Positions 41,481 through 50,185 of a stretch of 64,000 nucleotides of DNA are shown here, in pieces. Origin of the DNA: an uncultured Bacillota bacterium (lineage in GTDB: Bacteria > Bacillota > Clostridia > Christensenellales > QAND01); NCBI GenBank assembly GCA_905208455.1, contig CAJLPK010000001.1, positions 1 through 64,000 of the forward strand, in the 5' to 3' direction. The first letter of the stretch is position 1, and the number at the start of each line of letters is the position of its first letter. Made by a program: the position numbers and the translations under genes. The notes below the pieces were generated by a model. That model saw only the letters and a program-made list of their open reading frames with translations, had not been told where the DNA came from and made no database searches.

Positions 41481-43559
41481 TTGAAAATCTATTCCGCAGA
41501 GAACGTTCGTAACATTGCTGTGGTAGGCCATGGCAGCGAAGGAAAGACCACGCTGGTAGAGGCAGCGCTGTTCAAGGCCGGGCATTTGGACCGCATGGGG
41601 CGCGTAGAAGATGGAACGACGGCTACGGACTACGATCCGGAGGAAACCAAGCGGCATATTTCCATTTCTACGGCGTTGGCGCCGGTAGAGTGGAAAGAAA
41701 CGAAAATCAATTTGATCGATGCGCCGGGGTATTTTGATTTTATAGGCGAACAGCTGCAAGCGATGAAACTGGCCGATGCCGCGATGATCGTGGTGGGCGC
41801 TGCATCCGGCATTCCGGTCGGAGCGGAAAAGGCATTTAAGATGAGCAAGGAGGCAGGCTTATCCCAGTTCTTCTTTATCAATCAAATGGATCGTGAACAT
41901 GCAGATTTTGCCAAGACACTGGATCAGCTGCAGCATAAATTCGGCAGCGGCGTAGTGGCGCTGACGATCCCTGTTGTGGATAGCGGCAAAGTGGTCGGCT
42001 ATATAGATGTAATCGAGCAAAAGGCCATGATGATCGACGGAAAGGGCTATCGGGCACAGGCTGTGCCGGAAGAGCTTGTGGACTATGTGGTAGACCGTAG
42101 GATTGAGTTGGTGGAAGCGGCAGCGGAAAATGACGATGAGCTGTTGGAAAAATACTTCAATGGAGACGCCTTGAGCGCGGAGGAAGTATTTGCCGGGCTG
42201 AAGATTGGGATTCTAAACGGAGACATCCAGCTGGTGCTGGCCGGCTCTGCACTGCAGGGCGCGCTGATAGACAATCTATTGGATGCCGTCGTTGCCTTGA
42301 TGCCGAATCCCGAGCAGAGGCCGGCACAGCAGGGCAAAACAGACGGCGGAAATGATAAGGAGGTGCCTTGCCAGGTCAATGCGCCGTTTGCCGCCCAGGT
42401 CATTAAGACGGTGGCGGATCCCTTTGTGGGCAAATTGTCCATTTTCCGTGTCTATGCCGGCACGCTAAAAGCGGGGATGACGGTGTACAACACAAAAGCA
42501 GAAAAGCAGGAAAAGATTGGTACCGTGTACGCTATGCGCGGGAAAAAGCAAAACGATGTAGTATGGCTCTCCGCAGGCGATATCGGCGCTGTGGCAAAGC
42601 TGCAGTATACCAATACGGGCGATACGCTTTGCGACCCGGCAGAGCATGTAACCTTCGATAGAGTAGAATTTCCCGAACCCTGTATTTCTATGGCGATCTC
42701 TGCGAAGAAAAAGGGAGAAGAGGATAAGGTATTTGGCGGTCTTTCCAGGCTGGAAGAGGAGGACCCGACTTTTAAGGTGGCCAAAGACCCGGATACGGGT
42801 GAAACGCAGATCCGCGGAATGGGGGAAATGCACCTTGAGGTCATCACCAATAAGCTGAAACAAAAATTCGGCGTGGAAGCGGAGCTGAAGGACCCGCAGG
42901 TGCCGTATCGTGAGACCATCCGCAAGGCGGTAAAGGCTGAGGGCAAGCATAAAAAGCAATCCGGCGGGCATGGACAGTTTGGCCATGTATGGATTGAGTT
43001 TGAGCCGCTTTTGGAAGGGGAGTTTGAATTTGTGGATAAGGTCGTGGGCGGCGTAGTACCGCGCAACTTTATCCCGGCTGTGGAAAAGGGATTGAGGGAA
43101 AACTTAAACAGAGGCGTGCTGGCAGGATATCCAATGGTGGGGATACGGGCTACGCTGTATGACGGCTCATACCATCCGGTGGACAGTTCCGAAATGGCCT
43201 TTAAGACCGCTGCGCGCTTGGCGCTTCGGAAGGGCTGTGCGGAGGCTTCTCCTGTGCTGTTGGAGCCCATCATGCGGGCAGAGGTTACGGTGCCGGATGA
43301 ATACATGGGCGATGTGATCGGCGATATGAACCGCCGCCGCGGACGCATTTTGGGGATGGACCCGCTGGGCAATGGAGAGCAGGTGGTGCTGGCGGAAGTG
43401 CCGCTGGCAGAAATGTTCAAATATGCCACGGATCTGCGCAGCATGACGCATGCACACGGAAGCTTTGTGCTGACGTTTGATCGGTACGAGGATGTGCCCG
43501 GCAATATTGCGCAGAAGGTCATCGAGACGCGCAAGAGCCTGCAGGGAGAAGAAGACTAA
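41481..43559 (+). CDS. Elongation factor G-like GTPase (EF-G2 type)
   Basis: 692 residues from TTG 41481, behind GGGAGGA. Domain order is that of EF-G: G domain (about 1-270), domain II, III, IV with IREHAK-like region GGHGQFGHVWIEFEP, and V. The G1 loop reads GHGSEGKTT, G3 DAPGYFDF and G4 NQMD. Switch I lacks the RGITI signature, having RHISIS instead. These changes mark the paralogous EF-G2/FusA2 group rather than the canonical translocase, which is longer and usually lies in the str operon. The role may be in stress translation or ribosome recycling. It is monocistronic. Confidence 0.88.
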   Translation: MKIYSAENVRNIAVVGHGSEGKTTLVEAALFKAGHLDRMGRVEDGTTATDYDPEETKRHISISTALAPVEWKETKINLIDAPGYFDFIGEQLQAMKLADAAMIVVGAASGIPVGAEKAFKMSKEAGLSQFFFINQMDREHADFAKTLDQLQHKFGSGVVALTIPVVDSGKVVGYIDVIEQKAMMIDGKGYRAQAVPEELVDYVVDRRIELVEAAAENDDELLEKYFNGDALSAEEVFAGLKIGILNGDIQLVLAGSALQGALIDNLLDAVVALMPNPEQRPAQQGKTDGGNDKEVPCQVNAPFAAQVIKTVADPFVGKLSIFRVYAGTLKAGMTVYNTKAEKQEKIGTVYAMRGKKQNDVVWLSAGDIGAVAKLQYTNTGDTLCDPAEHVTFDRVEFPEPCISMAISAKKKGEEDKVFGGLSRLEEEDPTFKVAKDPDTGETQIRGMGEMHLEVITNKLKQKFGVEAELKDPQVPYRETIRKAVKAEGKHKKQSGGHGQFGHVWIEFEPLLEGEFEFVDKVVGGVVPRNFIPAVEKGLRENLNRGVLAGYPMVGIRATLYDGSYHPVDSSEMAFKTAARLALRKGCAEASPVLLEPIMRAEVTVPDEYMGDVIGDMNRRRGRILGMDPLGNGEQVVLAEVPLAEMFKYATDLRSMTHAHGSFVLTFDRYEDVPGNIAQKVIETRKSLQGEED

Positions 43560-43570
43560 GCTTGGCTTAC

Positions 43571-43603
43571 AAAGAGGCCGCTTTTAAGGCGGTCTCTTTT
43601 TTT
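43571..43603 (+). terminator. Terminator of the EF-G-like gene
   Basis: AGAGGCCGC and GCGGTCTCT pair over 9 bp with one G-T pair, followed by T residues. Confidence 0.92.
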
Positions 43604-43674
43604 ATACATGGAGGTTCTGCGCCGGCTGTGGTAAAATAAAAAAAATGATGTTTGGATAAAAAGGAGAAATCAGG

Positions 43675-44568
43675 ATGATCACCATCAAAGTACCGGCAAC
43701 ATCGGCCAACCTGGGGCCGGGTTTTGACTGCCTGGGGCTGGCAGTATCCATGTACAATACGGTGGAGGTAGAGCCGAGCAAAACGTTGAAGATTGAAATT
43801 ATAGGAGAAGGCTATGAATCCATTCCGAAAAATGGTTCCAACCTCATCTTTAAGGCATATAGGCGTACTATGCAGCATTTGGGAGAGCCAGCGGCCAATC
43901 TACATATGATACAGCACAATAAAATCCCTTCTACCAGAGGGCTGGGCTCATCCTCTACTGCCATTGTAGCGGGTATTTTGATTGCATCTGAGATCAGCGG
44001 CAGGGCCGTTCCGCGGGCAGAGGCGCTGCGCATTGCAACGGAGATCGAGGGGCACCCGGACAACGTAGCCCCTGCGCTATACGGCGGTTTTACCGTATCT
44101 ATGCAAAAGGATAAGCAGGTGCGCACGCTTTCCTTTGAGGTGTCAAAGGATTTGGTGCCGGTGGCGATGGTGCCCAATTTTGAATTATCTACAGCCAAGG
44201 CGCGGAATGTATTGCCGCAGCATGTGCCGTATAAGGATGCTGTATTCAATACTGCGCATGCCAGCTTTCTGGCGGCAGCGTTTGCCAAGGGGGATTTGGA
44301 GCATCTCTTGTTCGCTGTGGAGGACAGGCTGCATCAGCCTTACCGGGCGGGGCTGATTCCGGGCTTTGAAGAAATTGTAGCATGTGGCAGGGAAATGGGA
44401 ATCCCGGTGTATTTGTCCGGGGCAGGGCCGACGATGATGGCGCTGTGCAGCCGCGGCAATGTCAATGAATTTGTGGTTACAATTAAGCCGGTATTGGCTA
44501 AATTTGCGGAATGGGATGTGCATGTCCTGGAGGTGGAAAACCAAGGCGCACAGGTAGTACGCGCATGA
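43675..44568 (+). CDS. thrB: Homoserine kinase
   Basis: 297 residues, GHMP kinase fold. N-terminal PATSANLGPGFDCLGLA and the ATP loop STRGLGSSSTAIVAG are diagnostic. The C-terminal SGAGPTMMAL is the third GHMP motif. It phosphorylates homoserine in threonine synthesis. AAAAGGAG precedes ATG. No thrC or hom gene is adjacent; the next gene is mutY, which overlaps by four bases. Confidence 0.94.
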   Translation: MITIKVPATSANLGPGFDCLGLAVSMYNTVEVEPSKTLKIEIIGEGYESIPKNGSNLIFKAYRRTMQHLGEPAANLHMIQHNKIPSTRGLGSSSTAIVAGILIASEISGRAVPRAEALRIATEIEGHPDNVAPALYGGFTVSMQKDKQVRTLSFEVSKDLVPVAMVPNFELSTAKARNVLPQHVPYKDAVFNTAHASFLAAAFAKGDLEHLLFAVEDRLHQPYRAGLIPGFEEIVACGREMGIPVYLSGAGPTMMALCSRGNVNEFVVTIKPVLAKFAEWDVHVLEVENQGAQVVRA

Positions 44569-45611
44569 AGGAGCGTTATGAAAGGATTGCGCAAGAATTA
44601 ATTGCCTGGTTTGAAAAAAACAAGCGGGATCTGCCGTTTCGGAAAACGAAGGATCCCTATCAAATCTGGATCAGCGAGATCATGGCTCAGCAAACTCGTA
44701 TTGCGGCATTGATCCCGTATTTTGAGCGTTTTACAAAGCAATTTCCCACGGTAAATGCGTTAGCGGCAGCGGAGGAAGAGCAGGTCCTAAAGGCGTGGCA
44801 GGGACTGGGTTACTATGCGCGGGCCCGCAATCTGCATAAGGCGGCAAAGAAGATGGTGGCGGAATGCGGCGGGAAGGTGCCGAACGATCCGGATCAGCTG
44901 CGCAGGATGCCGGGCATAGGCGCGTATACGGCGGGCGCAGTGCTTTCCATTGCCTATGGACAGAAAGTGCCGGCAGTAGACGGCAACGCCACACGAGTTT
45001 TTGCGCGGATAGAGGAAATATATGAGGATGTACTAAGGCCGCAAACCATTCGGCAGGTAACAAATATCATCCGTGAAATGATGCCGGATGGGCAGGCGGG
45101 CAAGCTGACCGAAGCGATCATGGAGCTGGGCGCCTTGGTCTGCCTGCCGCAGACACCGCAGTGCCAGGTGTGCCCTGTGCGCAGTGAATGCAAAGCGTAT
45201 GAGCATGGTAAAACAGAGGTTTTGCCATTTCGCAGCGGGCCAAAGCCTAAAAAGGAGGAGCAGCGCCTGATCCTTTTGGCAGAGGATGAACAGGGGCATA
45301 TATTGATGCGCAAAAGAAGCGAACGGCTGCTGCATAATCTATGGGAATATATCAATGTACCGATGCAGGCGCCGGAGCAGGCGCTGGATGCGCTGGGGAT
45401 GAAAATGATAGAGCAAAGGGAGATTACAAAGGCCCAGCATGTATTTACACATATCATTTGGTATATGCAGGGCGTATACGCCAAGGTACAAAATGCCCCG
45501 GCGCCGCAAGGCTATGAATGGGTGCCGAAGCAAGGGATAGAGTCTAAGGCAATGCCAACAGCACTGGCGGTGTTTACAAAGTGGGGCAGAAAAAATATAT
45601 GGGATAGATAA
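44565..45611 (+). CDS. mutY: A/G-specific adenine glycosylase
   Basis: 348 residues. Helix-hairpin-helix repeats with MPGIGAYTAGAV and the catalytic Asp in VDGNATRV. The Glu in SEIMAQQT is the second catalytic residue. The 4Fe-4S cluster has C-x6-C-x2-C-x5-C (CLPQTPQCQVCPVRSEC). A C-terminal NUDIX-like domain (about 225-340) recognises 8-oxoguanine. MutY removes adenine opposite 8-oxoG. The start overlaps the thrB stop. A perfect bidirectional terminator follows. Confidence 0.95.
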   Translation: MKERYERIAQELIAWFEKNKRDLPFRKTKDPYQIWISEIMAQQTRIAALIPYFERFTKQFPTVNALAAAEEEQVLKAWQGLGYYARARNLHKAAKKMVAECGGKVPNDPDQLRRMPGIGAYTAGAVLSIAYGQKVPAVDGNATRVFARIEEIYEDVLRPQTIRQVTNIIREMMPDGQAGKLTEAIMELGALVCLPQTPQCQVCPVRSECKAYEHGKTEVLPFRSGPKPKKEEQRLILLAEDEQGHILMRKRSERLLHNLWEYINVPMQAPEQALDALGMKMIEQREITKAQHVFTHIIWYMQGVYAKVQNAPAPQGYEWVPKQGIESKAMPTALAVFTKWGRKNIWDR

Positions 45612-45643
45612 AAAGGCCCGGCTGTACAGCCGGGCCTTTTTAT
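45611..45643. terminator. Bidirectional terminator between mutY and the dinB operon
   Basis: A perfect 13-bp repeat AAAAGGCCCGGCT / AGCCGGGCCTTTT with a 4-base loop. Confidence 0.95.
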
Positions 45644-45876
45644 TCAGGGGCAGGCTCAAAGAACCATTTGTTATCATCCAGAAAAAGCAGTATTTTTCGA
45701 TTCCGTACTCTACATAGATAGCGGATGCCGCATCCGCCCTGCTTACGGCTGGCAGCACGGCGTATATCCAGCACGCGGTCGATGGCAAACGTACGCCCAT
45801 CCGGCCAGATGAAAGAGAGGGGAATGATTTGACCGTTTTCATCAAACCGGGCGATCACAGGCAGGTATTGGGGCAT
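45640..45876 (-). CDS. Small conserved protein, DUF6504-like
   Basis: 78 residues: PQYLPVIARFDENGQIIPLSFIWPDGRTFAIDRVLD, then AASRKQGGCGIRYLCRV and a Trp-rich end (NKWFFEP). This matches a short protein regularly encoded directly after Y-family polymerases in Firmicutes (DUF6504). It starts three bases after the dinB stop, so it shares the SOS promoter. The function is unknown, possibly an accessory of translesion synthesis; that link is inference from position. Confidence 0.72.
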   Translation of the reverse strand: MPQYLPVIARFDENGQIIPLSFIWPDGRTFAIDRVLDIRRAASRKQGGCGIRYLCRVRNRKILLFLDDNKWFFEPAPE

Positions 45877-45879
45877 TTG

Positions 45880-47118
45880 TTATAAAGCCCCCTTTCGGAA
45901 AGCAACAGAGTGCAGGGAATTTTCCTCTAAGGGATCGATTTTCAGCTGTGTGTCCTGCAAGGTGACAGCACGGGCGATGCACCAATGCCCAAAGCGATGG
46001 CGCAGCGTATCGATACAGCGTTCCAATTCGGCTTTTTTCTGCTCTTTCATTGAAAAAATAGAAAGCTGGTATGCTTCCTTCTCAAAGGACAACTGGCTGA
46101 CCTGTACACCAACGCTGCGGATAGGGGCGCCATCCCAATGCTGGCGGATCAAGCGAAAGCAAGCGCTTGCCAAACGGCTGCTGACTTGTGTGGGAGCGCC
46201 CAGATGGATCTGCCGGGTTTGGCTGGAAAGCTCGAAATCCCGCAGCCATAGATGGAGAACTTCTGCACGGAGGTGTGCCAGCCGAAGCCGTTCTGCAACA
46301 CATTCGCAAAGCATATATATGATAGGGACAAGCTCGCCGGCATGCACTAAATTTTTAGGAAGCGTGGTGCTGTTGCCGATGGATTTTGCTACGGGGGAGT
46401 CTCCCCAGCGTGCAACCGGGGCGTACTCATGCCCCAAGGCATATTGGCGCAGCGTATGGCCCCATTTGCCGAGCAGGGAACGCAGCGTAGTCTCAGGTGC
46501 ACGGGCTAAATCGCCGATGGTATGAATGCCGATGCGCGCCAGCTTTTTCTCTGTGGCCGGGCCTATGAACAGCAGTGCACGCGGAGACAAAGGCCAAATC
46601 ATCGTTTCCAGGGAAGAAGGCGGCAGTGCGGTGACGGCATTGGGCTTTTTCAGTTCACTGCCCAGCTTTGCAAAGATCTTGTTGTAGGAAACGCCGATGG
46701 AAACCGTTACACCCAGCTCCCGTTCAATGGTGCGGCGGATCTCTTCCGCCATCTGTACGCCCTCGGCAAAGGAATCCACGCAGCCTGTTAAGTCTATCCA
46801 GCTTTCATCGATGCTGAATGGCTCTACACGATCAGAGTATCTGTGATAGATTTCATTGGCCATGTTTGAAATGCGGTGGTACCGATCATAATGCGGCGGC
46901 ACTACCACAAGCTGGGGGCATTTCTGCCTGGATTGAAACAACGGCTCGCCTGTTTGGACGCCGCGGGCTTTGGCCCATTCGTTTTTAGCCAATACAATGC
47001 CGTGGCGCTTGCTTTCGTCACCCCCAACAGCCAAGGGCACGGTGCGCAGATGAGGCTGATACAGCATTTCCACAGAGGCATAGAAGCTATTCATATCGCA
47101 ATGCAGAATCACGCGCAT
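45880..47118 (-). CDS. dinB: Y-family DNA polymerase (Pol IV type)
   Basis: 412 residues from ATG 47118, which has GGGAGG eight bases before it; the frame is open another 369 bases, but that part lies upstream of the promoter. The palm motif ILHCDMNSFYASVE and the metal-binding pair SIDESWIDLT (conserved S-x-DE) are present, with fingers, thumb and little finger domains in order. It copies damaged DNA and forgoes proofreading. The protein has no clear C-terminal clamp-binding motif. A LexA-type box at 47143-47156 lies downstream of its -10, so it is likely SOS-induced. Confidence 0.92.
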   Translation of the reverse strand: MRVILHCDMNSFYASVEMLYQPHLRTVPLAVGGDESKRHGIVLAKNEWAKARGVQTGEPLFQSRQKCPQLVVVPPHYDRYHRISNMANEIYHRYSDRVEPFSIDESWIDLTGCVDSFAEGVQMAEEIRRTIERELGVTVSIGVSYNKIFAKLGSELKKPNAVTALPPSSLETMIWPLSPRALLFIGPATEKKLARIGIHTIGDLARAPETTLRSLLGKWGHTLRQYALGHEYAPVARWGDSPVAKSIGNSTTLPKNLVHAGELVPIIYMLCECVAERLRLAHLRAEVLHLWLRDFELSSQTRQIHLGAPTQVSSRLASACFRLIRQHWDGAPIRSVGVQVSQLSFEKEAYQLSIFSMKEQKKAELERCIDTLRHRFGHWCIARAVTLQDTQLKIDPLEENSLHSVAFRKGAL

Positions 47119-47142
47119 GGAAAGACCTCCCTTACAAAGATA

Positions 47143-47156
47143 AGAACGTTTGTTCG
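47143..47156. promoter_or_regulatory. LexA (SOS) operator
   Basis: GAAC-GTTT-GTTC-G matches the Gram-positive LexA/DinR box (CGAAC-N4-GTTCG) with only the first base changed. It lies a few bases downstream of the dinB -10. Confidence 0.8.
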
Positions 47157-47161
47157 TATAT

Positions 47162-47190
47162 AGTATAATGCACGGGCAGCGGATTGTAAA
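47162..47190 (-). promoter_or_regulatory. dinB promoter
   Basis: On the minus strand TTTACA, a 17-base spacer and TATACT. Confidence 0.75.
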
Positions 47191-47219
47191 GCGGAAAATC
47201 ATGGCGGGGCGAAACAGGA

Positions 47220-47249
47220 TTGGGAAAACGACGAGAACTGTGGTAAAAT
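47220..47249 (+). promoter_or_regulatory. Candidate promoter of the adenosyltransferase-like operon
   Basis: TTGGGA, an 18-base spacer and TAAAAT, about 26 bases before the TTG start at 47276. Confidence 0.5.
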
Positions 47250-47275
47250 GCTCAGGAGGAAAAGGAGAGAAAACA

Positions 47276-47782
47276 TTGCCAAAGCAAGAATATGAAACCT
47301 GTTTGCATGGCGCAGTACTGGGGCCAAAGGATGATCCTCGCATTTGCCTGCGTGGGCAATTGGACGCTCTGCATGCAAAGGCTGTGCTGTGCGCAATAGA
47401 AATAAATGAACGGGGAGATAAGCAGCTGGCAGAGCAGATCGAACAGATCGCAGCCATGGTGCTGGCGTTGCTGGAAGCGGAGTACAAGGGAGAAATGCCG
47501 GCGCTGCCGCTGTTGGATGGAAAAACAGAAGCGCAGATCCACTGGGCTTCTCATTTTCCTGAAAAGGCGTATGGAATACCGCATTTTTTCCCAAGCGTGC
47601 GTACGGGGCGCAGGATTGCGCAAATCAATGTGCTGAGAACAGAAATCAGGGATTGCGAAAGGCAGGCGGTAGCGGTATATAAGGATGGATTTCCGGCTTT
47701 CATCCAAGCGTTGAACAGGTTATCCAGCTATGCATATTGCTTGATGTGTGAACAGAAAGCAAAACAGGAGGAAAAAATATGA
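47276..47782 (+). CDS. Cobalamin adenosyltransferase-like protein (EutT/PduO fold)
   Basis: 168 residues from TTG 47276, with AAGGAGA seven bases upstream. The order of motifs is CLHGAVLGPKDDPRICLRGQLDALHA, a helical middle, then HFFPSVRTGRRIAQINVLRTEIRDCE and ALNRLSSYAYCLM. The final N-R-L-S-S helix and the R-G-x-L-D element are typical of the EutT/PduO adenosyltransferase fold, which loads the adenosyl group onto cob(I)alamin. No eut or pdu genes are near, so its real cofactor use is unproven. The stop overlaps the following TIM-barrel gene. Confidence 0.65.
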   Translation: MPKQEYETCLHGAVLGPKDDPRICLRGQLDALHAKAVLCAIEINERGDKQLAEQIEQIAAMVLALLEAEYKGEMPALPLLDGKTEAQIHWASHFPEKAYGIPHFFPSVRTGRRIAQINVLRTEIRDCERQAVAVYKDGFPAFIQALNRLSSYAYCLMCEQKAKQEEKI

Positions 47783-48582
47783 AGGTAGGGCTGTCCACTT
47801 CCTGCTATTTTACAAAAGTAAATACAGAGGATACGCTGCCGCTGATCCGGAGTTTAGGGGCCGACCGTTTTGAGGCATTTTTAGGCGGCATGTATGAATA
47901 TCAAGAGGATTTTGCGGCCTTGATGGCAAAACGGAAAGATGACCTGGGACTTCTTTGTACTACAATCCATACATTGGGCAGCCAGTTTGAGCCGCAGTTA
48001 TTTGCAGGCCATCCGCGCCAGCAGCAAGCGGCCTTGGATGTATTTGAGATGGCCTTGGTATGCGCAAGCATCCTAGGCGCTCGGTATTATGTGATGCACG
48101 GCTCGCTTTTCCTAAAGAAAAAAATGGGGCGTCCCAATTTCCAATATATCGGGGAGAGATTCCAAAGCCTGTGTGAACTGGCGGACTCCTACGGGATACG
48201 GCTTACGCTGGAAAATGTGCATTGGTGCCAATACCATGAGGTGGGATATGCCAGGGCATTGCAGCCTTTTTTGGGGGATTGCTCGCTGGGGTATACGCTG
48301 GATATCAAGCAGGCGGCCCAATCCGGGTATCCCATGGAGGGGTATATGCAGGAAATGGGAGAGCGTCTCTGCAATATCCACCTTTGCGATATTACAGAGA
48401 AGGAAGGGATGGTCTATACCTCCTTGCCGGGACAGGGGCGCTTTGATTTTGCGCATTTGGCGGCGATATTGCGTGATAAAAATTTCAATGGCGCGGTGAC
48501 AATGGAGGTCTATCCGGATGATTGGGCGGAGGAGAGCGAGCTTAGGCGTTCTTTTGCTTTTCTTCGTGATTTGTTTGACTAA
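47779..48582 (+). CDS. Xylose isomerase-like TIM-barrel protein
   Basis: 267 residues of the AP endonuclease 2/sugar-phosphate isomerase fold. Metal-site segments TIHTLGSQFE, LTLENVHW (Glu), GYTLDIKQA (Asp), CNIHLCDIT (His) and TMEVYPDDW (Glu) are placed as in that family. Members isomerise or epimerise sugar phosphates, or repair DNA; no specific substrate can be assigned. It is coupled to the adenosyltransferase-like gene through ATGA. Confidence 0.82.
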   Translation: MKVGLSTSCYFTKVNTEDTLPLIRSLGADRFEAFLGGMYEYQEDFAALMAKRKDDLGLLCTTIHTLGSQFEPQLFAGHPRQQQAALDVFEMALVCASILGARYYVMHGSLFLKKKMGRPNFQYIGERFQSLCELADSYGIRLTLENVHWCQYHEVGYARALQPFLGDCSLGYTLDIKQAAQSGYPMEGYMQEMGERLCNIHLCDITEKEGMVYTSLPGQGRFDFAHLAAILRDKNFNGAVTMEVYPDDWAEESELRRSFAFLRDLFD

Positions 48583-48594
48583 AAATAAACAAAT

Positions 48595-48624
48595 TTGCCC
48601 AGAAAAGGACGGGCATGGTATAAT
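48595..48624 (+). promoter_or_regulatory. pgi promoter
   Basis: TTGCCC, an 18-base spacer and TATAAT, 31 bases before the start codon. Confidence 0.75.
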
Positions 48625-48654
48625 AACCGCAATTCAAAAAGGAGGTACCAAACG

Positions 48655-50070
48655 ATGGTACGATATGAAGATCCGGCTTTCCAAGCCTCTATGAAAATCA
48701 AATTGGATGTTTCCAATATGATGGAAGAGATTCTGGGAGAAAAGGGATTTCGGGCTGAGCAGCTTCAGGCGCCGATTTTTGCACAGGCCGCCAAGCAGAT
48801 GACAGCACAGAAAGAGCAAATGGGGTTCCGCCAGCTTCCGTATACGGACCCGGCGCTGTTGGATGAGATTTTGGATACGGCGGCGGAGATCCGTAAAAAG
48901 TTCGATGCATTTGTCGTATTGGGCATTGGCGGCAGCGCGTTGGGGCCGATTGCCGTACAGCAGGCGCTAAACCATATGCGCTATAATGAACTGCCCGCGG
49001 AAAAACGGGGCGGCCCGCGTTTTTATGTAGAGGATAACATTGACCCTGCTCGCATGGATGCGCTGTTTGATGTGATCGATATAAAGAAAACATGCTTTAA
49101 CGTCATTACAAAATCCGGCAGCACCAGCGAAACCATGGCGCAGTTTTTGATCATTGCGGATAAGCTGAAAAAAGCGGGCGTACCGCTTAAGGACAACATG
49201 ATTGCAACCACGGATCGGGCAAAGGGCAATCTCATTAAGATTGCACAGCAGGAGGGGCTCAAAACCTTTGTGATTCCCGATGGTGTAGGCGGCCGGTTCT
49301 CTGAGATGACGCCGGTAGGCTTGTTGGGGGCGGCTGTCTGCGGCATCGACATTAAAGAGATGATCGCGGGCGCGCGCTATATGGATGGCTTGCTGCAAAG
49401 TGAAAACGTAATGGAGAACATGGCGTATTTGGATGGCGCATTGCAGTACCTGTGTATGGAAAACGGCATCAATGTATCGGTGATGATGCCGTATGCGGAT
49501 ACGCTCAAGTATATGTCCGATTGGTATGCGCAGCTTTGGGCAGAGTCGCTCGGCAAAAACGTTACCCGGGACGGCAAGCCGGTGCATGTAGGCCAAACGC
49601 CGGTAAAATCTCTGGGCGTAACGGATCAGCATTCTCAGGTGCAGCTGTATACGGAAGGCCCGTTCGATAAGGTCGTGACCTTCTTGGCTGTGGAGGATTA
49701 CGGCACGACGGTAGAGATTCCGCATGGATATGAGAATATTCCCGATGTTTCGTTTTTGGGCGGACATTCGATGAATGAGCTCATCAGCGCCGAGCAGTTT
49801 GCTACGGCCTATGCGCTGAACCGTGCCGGAAGGCTGAATAAAACCTTCACCCTGCCGGCAGTCAATGCGTTTACCATTGGCCAGCTGCTGTATGTGCTGG
49901 AGGTGGAGACAGCTTATCTTGGCGAATTGTATAATATCAATGCCTTTGACCAGCCAGGCGTAGAGGAGGGTAAAAACGCCGCTTATGCGTTGCTGGGCAA
50001 GCAGGGCTACGATGAAAAGCGCAGGGAAATGGACGGCGCGCCGAAGCCTGTTGCAAAATACATTTTATAA
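48655..50070 (+). CDS. pgi: Glucose-6-phosphate isomerase
   Basis: 471 residues. VLGIGGSALGPIAVQQAL, KSGSTSETMAQF (sugar-phosphate loop), VGGRFSEMTPVG and the C-terminal His/Lys regions QHSQVQLY and LGGHSMNELISAE fit PGI. It interconverts glucose 6-phosphate and fructose 6-phosphate. AAAGGAGGT lies eight bases before ATG. Length and core resemble the shorter bacterial form. A terminator follows 10 bases after the stop. Confidence 0.95.
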   Translation: MVRYEDPAFQASMKIKLDVSNMMEEILGEKGFRAEQLQAPIFAQAAKQMTAQKEQMGFRQLPYTDPALLDEILDTAAEIRKKFDAFVVLGIGGSALGPIAVQQALNHMRYNELPAEKRGGPRFYVEDNIDPARMDALFDVIDIKKTCFNVITKSGSTSETMAQFLIIADKLKKAGVPLKDNMIATTDRAKGNLIKIAQQEGLKTFVIPDGVGGRFSEMTPVGLLGAAVCGIDIKEMIAGARYMDGLLQSENVMENMAYLDGALQYLCMENGINVSVMMPYADTLKYMSDWYAQLWAESLGKNVTRDGKPVHVGQTPVKSLGVTDQHSQVQLYTEGPFDKVVTFLAVEDYGTTVEIPHGYENIPDVSFLGGHSMNELISAEQFATAYALNRAGRLNKTFTLPAVNAFTIGQLLYVLEVETAYLGELYNINAFDQPGVEEGKNAAYALLGKQGYDEKRREMDGAPKPVAKYIL

Positions 50071-50076
50071 AGATGA

Positions 50077-50105
50077 AAGGGCCCCTCCGAAAGGGGCCTT
50101 TTTTA
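50077..50105 (+). terminator. Terminator of pgi
   Basis: GGCCCCT and AGGGGCC pair around CCGAA, followed by six T. Confidence 0.93.
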
Positions 50106-50185
50106 CAAAGAGCATGAGAGATAGAAGCGATGCAGAAGCAGGCGTTTACGCCTGGAGATAAAATTTGGAAGGAGAGGAAGAAAAA

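Noticed and set aside
47119..47487. N-terminal extension of dinB by 123 codons
   Set aside because: It would place the start upstream of the promoter and LexA box; the ATG at 47118 has the ribosome site and the family start.
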